Below, piece by piece: positions 7,372 through 11,126 of a stretch of DNA of 11,126 nucleotides; positions within the stretch are counted from its first letter, which is position 1, and each line of letters opens with the position of its first letter. Position numbers and translations under genes: made by a program. The DNA is taken from the NCBI GenBank assembly GCA_000697335.1, contig JNEM01012106.1:1-11126 (forward strand), read 5' to 3'. The stretch comes from Conidiobolus incongruus B7586 (lineage: Eukaryota; Entomophthoromycota; Entomophthoromycetes; Entomophthorales; Conidiobolaceae). The notes beneath the pieces are model-generated. The model was not told the origin of the DNA and made no database searches. It was given only the letters and a program-made list of their open reading frames with translations.

Positions 7372-9679
7372 AACCTTGCCAGAAAAGCACAGTATAAAGA
7401 GGTATATCTATATATTTATTATGATATTAATTACTAATAATTACAATCAAAATCACATTGATTATTATATTTTATAACATAAAATAATACAAAATATATA
7501 ATCAAACATAAGTTAAAAAAATGAAAACATTATTATGAAATGCATAAATATTTCATTTACTAATAAGTTGTTTATTATTATAAAATAAGTAAATCTTGAT
7601 TCCACCTGAAGTTTCTAAGATTTTAACCTCTTTAGTTCTATAACAATTTTTAAAATTATCTTAAAAAATTTTAACTTATTTTTATTTTTTAATGATAAAA
7701 ACTCTTTAAGAATTAATTATATTTAGCTAAAGATAATAATAAGGTCATAATATTTAAATTATTTAAAATTAGATATAATTAATAAAATAATATCCAAATG
7801 TCTATATTATAGATAATGGTTTATCTAGGACTGATTTAATTATTTATAGATATACTCATAATTAATGGAATTTTGATAAAGGTCACTATTGTATAAATAA
7901 TATATCAGAATATTATATTTTACTGTTAACAGTAATTGATAAACTTTTTCAAAAATAATACAAATTAATATAATATTAAAAATATCAATTGTATTGAAAA
8001 TTAATTAAAATATTCTAATTAATTTCAAGCAAATTAAATGAAAATTTTTGATTAGTTTTTTAACAAAATTAAATATAAATTAATTATTCTGTTATAACAA
8101 ACTGAACTTCACTAAATATATAAAATATACTGTAATTAGTAACTTTGTTATTTATTTCTATTTATATAAAAAATAAATCTTAAAAGAATATTTTAAGACA
8201 ATATTCTATAATTAACTTGAACAAACCATTTTAATTTTATATTTATTTAAAAATAATCAGGCTAGGATTTAAAAAAAATATTAGTTATATATAATAGTGA
8301 GATTTTCAGATAGCTTTCTAGCTTTTTATTCAATAATATATACTTTAAATATCAATAAATTATGTTTTAATCACCTTGAATTATATTAAATATATTAAAT
8401 TTTTCTAAATTATAACTTTGATTTGAAATTTAAAAAAATATAATAATTTTATAATTTTTAATAAAAAACTAAATTTTTTATTATTAAAAACAAAAGTTAA
8501 TTATATGTATATAATATTTTATATTATTTAATCTGATATTTAATAAAATTTAAATATCATATTACTATATTCTTTGAGTTAAAATTTTACGATATTTTTA
8601 GTTCTAAAATCATTCATAACTTTTTTAAAATTATTATCTTTGATATAAATATAAATTTTAATATTTTTATATTAAGCATTTCTAATTTTATTTTGATATA
8701 ATATTTCTAGAATAAATATATAATTTATCTTCATAAAATACATATAATCAAAATAATACTAAATCAATATTATTACTTAGAAGCTTACTACAAAGAAATA
8801 ATTTATATATTATAATAAAATAATATAATATATTAAACCCTTATGATAAATATTTATCAATTATATCTATAATATTATATCTGTTGATATATATTTTATA
8901 TAAAAGATAAAAAATAATATCCAATAGAAGCATGACCATTAAAGATGGTAAAATAATGGATATACAAAGATTGATATATAAAATATAAAAATAAAATATT
9001 TATGATATTTGTAAAATCATTTCAAAAGTTCAATAATGTCAATTTTTTAATTTTTCATTTATATATAGTTAATTTGAATCAAGATCCAAAAGAATCGATA
9101 GAATAAAGCTTCTGTAATTTCTCTATTACCAGTTAATACATTTTAAGGAAATATATCTACTTATGTAAATCAATATTAACTAAAACTTTATGCTTATATA
9201 TTGAATAAATTATATTATATTTATCTGATTACTATTTTATCAAACACTATCACGATTACTAAATATTAAAGATTTTAAAAATGTAATCAAGTGGTAAACC
9301 ATAATTTAAATTTTATGATTGATGTAATTAAAATAAATTATTTGATAAAATATGATATCAATACAAAGCAAAAATTAATTAAATTGAAAATTATAATATT
9401 TTATATATATTCAAATTATTCCCAACCTAGTTAAAAATATAATTTTTTTTGGGTTTACTAATTAATTTATTAATAATAGTTAATTTTCAATAAAATTATG
9501 ATAATATTTATATTGTTTTTTTAAAAAAATTTCTATTTAATATTAATATAATTAAGTTTATAAAATTTAATTTTGAAAAAAAAAACGAATCAAAAATATA
9601 AAAATTCTTAAATAATTATCAATAGAATTTGATATTATATTAAATAATTTTTTACTAAATGAAATAATTAAAAAAACTT

Positions 9680-10480
9680 GATTATGCTAAGCGGTCATGT
9701 TATAATCTTTCTTTTAACTGTTTCCAATCAGTGTGATTATCTATAATCCTTGTAATTTCAAATTAATTCTAAATCTTTTAGATTAGTTTTCATTATTGTT
9801 AAAATATTATTTGAATATATACAGTTTACTGATTTATTATTATTCTTTAATCATAATCAATATCGAGTTAGATAATGAGTTAATATATCTGAGCCCTTCT
9901 GCTTTTATACCTGTATTATTTTTAGAATTTTTTATTCTTTGAATTAGTATTAATATTAAGAAAATTCAAATTTGGCTTAACTAATTCAAGAATATTAATG
10001 ATGTTCTCACTGAAATTCAAACAATCTGCCATTATATTTCAAGTATATGGACCATCATTCAGTTGAAATATTTTGCCATCAGTGTTATTTGTTAAATGAT
10101 ATGGAATATTTTATGCTCTTATATGCTAATAGAAGAAAATTCTTATTGGATGAAAAGAAGTTGATTTTTTTATTGGCCTTGCTATTCATTCGATCTTAGC
10201 GCTAATAATTGAGATTATTCCCCTACTCTTCAGTTTGTTAATCTTACACTTGGTATATTTAGAAATAGTCAACTATTTTAACTTGAGACTATTAAATCTT
10301 TGATCTATCACCGAAATGTTTAATATTTTCAACTTGTTTCTACATTCCAAATTGAAATTGATATCTGTATCTTTAAAGCACTAGAAGATACCCCAGTTTT
10401 TCTTGAATATTAACATATTCTGTGTCTTGATGGATTTATCCATTGCAATGTTAGAAAACTGTGGAAGTGACAATTTAATT
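9680..10480. pseudogene. Possible decayed coding region
   Basis: Base composition rises here: 19 and 18 G or C per 60 in the rows from 10141 and 10201, against 4-8 in AT-desert rows such as those from 8401 and 8761. Coding DNA in this window shows a similar rise. The minus strand is the purine-richer one, as expected of a coding strand in AT-rich genomes. Yet all frames are interrupted, with the longest minus-strand piece from an ATG only 34 codons (10085-10189) and a plus-strand piece of about 47 codons that is hydrophobic simply because it is T-rich. I recognise no protein family. It may be a long-dead host gene, an unrecognised repeat fragment, or ordinary spacer of milder composition. Confidence 0.25.
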
Positions 10481-11126
10481 TATGAGATTTAAACTTAATT
10501 AATCACCTTTAAAATCATAATTAAACTCATGTACTTTCAATTTGTTAAAATAATTGTATTCAGTCTAATAATAATATTATTAGTATAGAAATTAAGAAAT
10601 GGAAAATTTATTAATTTCTGATCTTTCAAACATATTATATAGTTGGAAAGATTATTTATATATATAATATATAGGAAAGTAAATATTTTCAAACTATATA
10701 TATATATATATATTCAATTTTAATTTTTTTTATTAAAATATTTTGATTTAAAAATTTATACTTAAATTTAATTATATTTAAATTAAATAGTGATTATCAA
10801 AAGGCTTTTATTTTTGTATTTTTAAAACTTAACCATAAACCCTTTAAAATTATTTAAAACTTGTAAATAATTTATAAAGATAGTGTTTTATTTAAAACTA
10901 CTATATATTGTTAAATTTATGATTTTATACTTAAAAGGGATATTATTTAAAATTTATTAAAGTTTAAAAAATTAATTTTTATTATTAATTTTTTACTTAT
11001 TAATAAAATAAAAAAATTATATCAAAAAATTCTTTTTTATTTTAATTAAAAAATTACTAAAGTAATTTAATATTAATTATATAAGTATATTATATTTACT
11101 TAAGTTTAAACTTAAATTAATTAATA
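10481..11126. other. AT-rich gene-free region
   Basis: Very low G plus C returns. No gene is supported. It contains a TA run at 10695-10712 and an eight-base inverted repeat, CTAATAAT with ATTATTAG, at 10565-10583, both ordinary for this composition. Confidence 0.55.
10695..10712. repeat. (TA)9 run
   Basis: Nine TA units without interruption, the longest dinucleotide run seen in the window. Simple repeat, no function implied. Confidence 0.8.

Larger units (their letters stand above)
6016..9680. other. AT-rich desert
   Basis: About 3.7 kb in which I see no protein gene, tRNA or structured RNA. G plus C falls to 4 bases in 60 at 8401-8460. It contains a six-unit TAA tract and several perfect short palindromes that are expected by chance at this composition. 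One G/T-rich patch at 6760-6770 stands out slightly. Confidence 0.55.

Noticed and set aside
7921-8859. Perfect palindromes TACTGTTAACAGTA (7921-7934) and TGATAAATATTTATCA (8844-8859), and the hairpin TCTTAAAA/TTTTAAGA (8178-8198).
   Set aside because: At about 80% or more A plus T, a few palindromes of seven or eight pairs are expected by chance in 11 kb, and none adjoins a gene.
10085-10189. A 34-residue minus-strand frame and a longer hydrophobic plus-strand frame, considered as small genes or a membrane protein.
   Set aside because: Both are short, match nothing I recognise, and lack promoter support; the hydrophobicity follows from T-rich codons.
1-11126. Search for CRISPR arrays, bacterial operons, and LTR or other mobile-element ends.
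   Set aside because: No spaced direct repeats, no Shine-Dalgarno-led gene strings, and no long terminal repeats or transposase-like frames were seen.

Overview
The window reads as a nuclear segment of an extremely AT-rich fungal genome. Two intact protein genes and a tRNA gene sit among long stretches of roughly 10-20% GC DNA. The larger protein is a fungal-type transcription-factor middle-homology-domain protein and the smaller is a CsbD-like stress protein with the fungal GKAL-NPSLQ signature. The tRNA-Glu is eukaryotic in type, with an internal B box and a T-run terminator. I infer an early-diverging fungus. An Entomophthoromycotina (Conidiobolus-like) source is my best guess, on base composition and protein style only, with modest confidence. 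Both genes use the standard code and show no introns.

Layout: 1-1663 is gene-free and AT-rich. A tRNA-Glu(UUC) gene lies on the minus strand at 1664-1735. A CsbD-like gene (2548-2817, plus) has a TATA box and a polyadenylation signal. It is convergent, across 250 bp, with a 564-residue fungal transcription-factor-domain gene (3068-4762, minus). That protein has the coiled coil and regulatory domain of the zinc-cluster regulators but no zinc cluster. Its upstream region (4763-5785) holds a TGACGT/CCAAT cluster and a bulged hairpin at 5417-5471.

The most unusual spot is 5786-6015. A GC-rich island (36 of 70 bases G or C at 5811-5880) starts at a Pol III B-box-like sequence, contains several short inverted repeats, and is followed by a T-run at 6012. 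It may be an undescribed structured RNA. A 36-codon open frame and a good minus-strand splice donor at its edge leave other readings open. From 6016 to about 9680 there is an AT-rich desert with no gene I can support. About 9680-10480 is clearly less AT-rich (near 30% GC in its core) but has only broken short frames and may be a decayed gene. The rest is AT-rich again.

The genes show no sign of forming a pathway. CsbD proteins are usually stress-induced, and the neighbouring regulator could in principle act on any target. Neither the CsbD product nor the regulator's targets can be read from this DNA.
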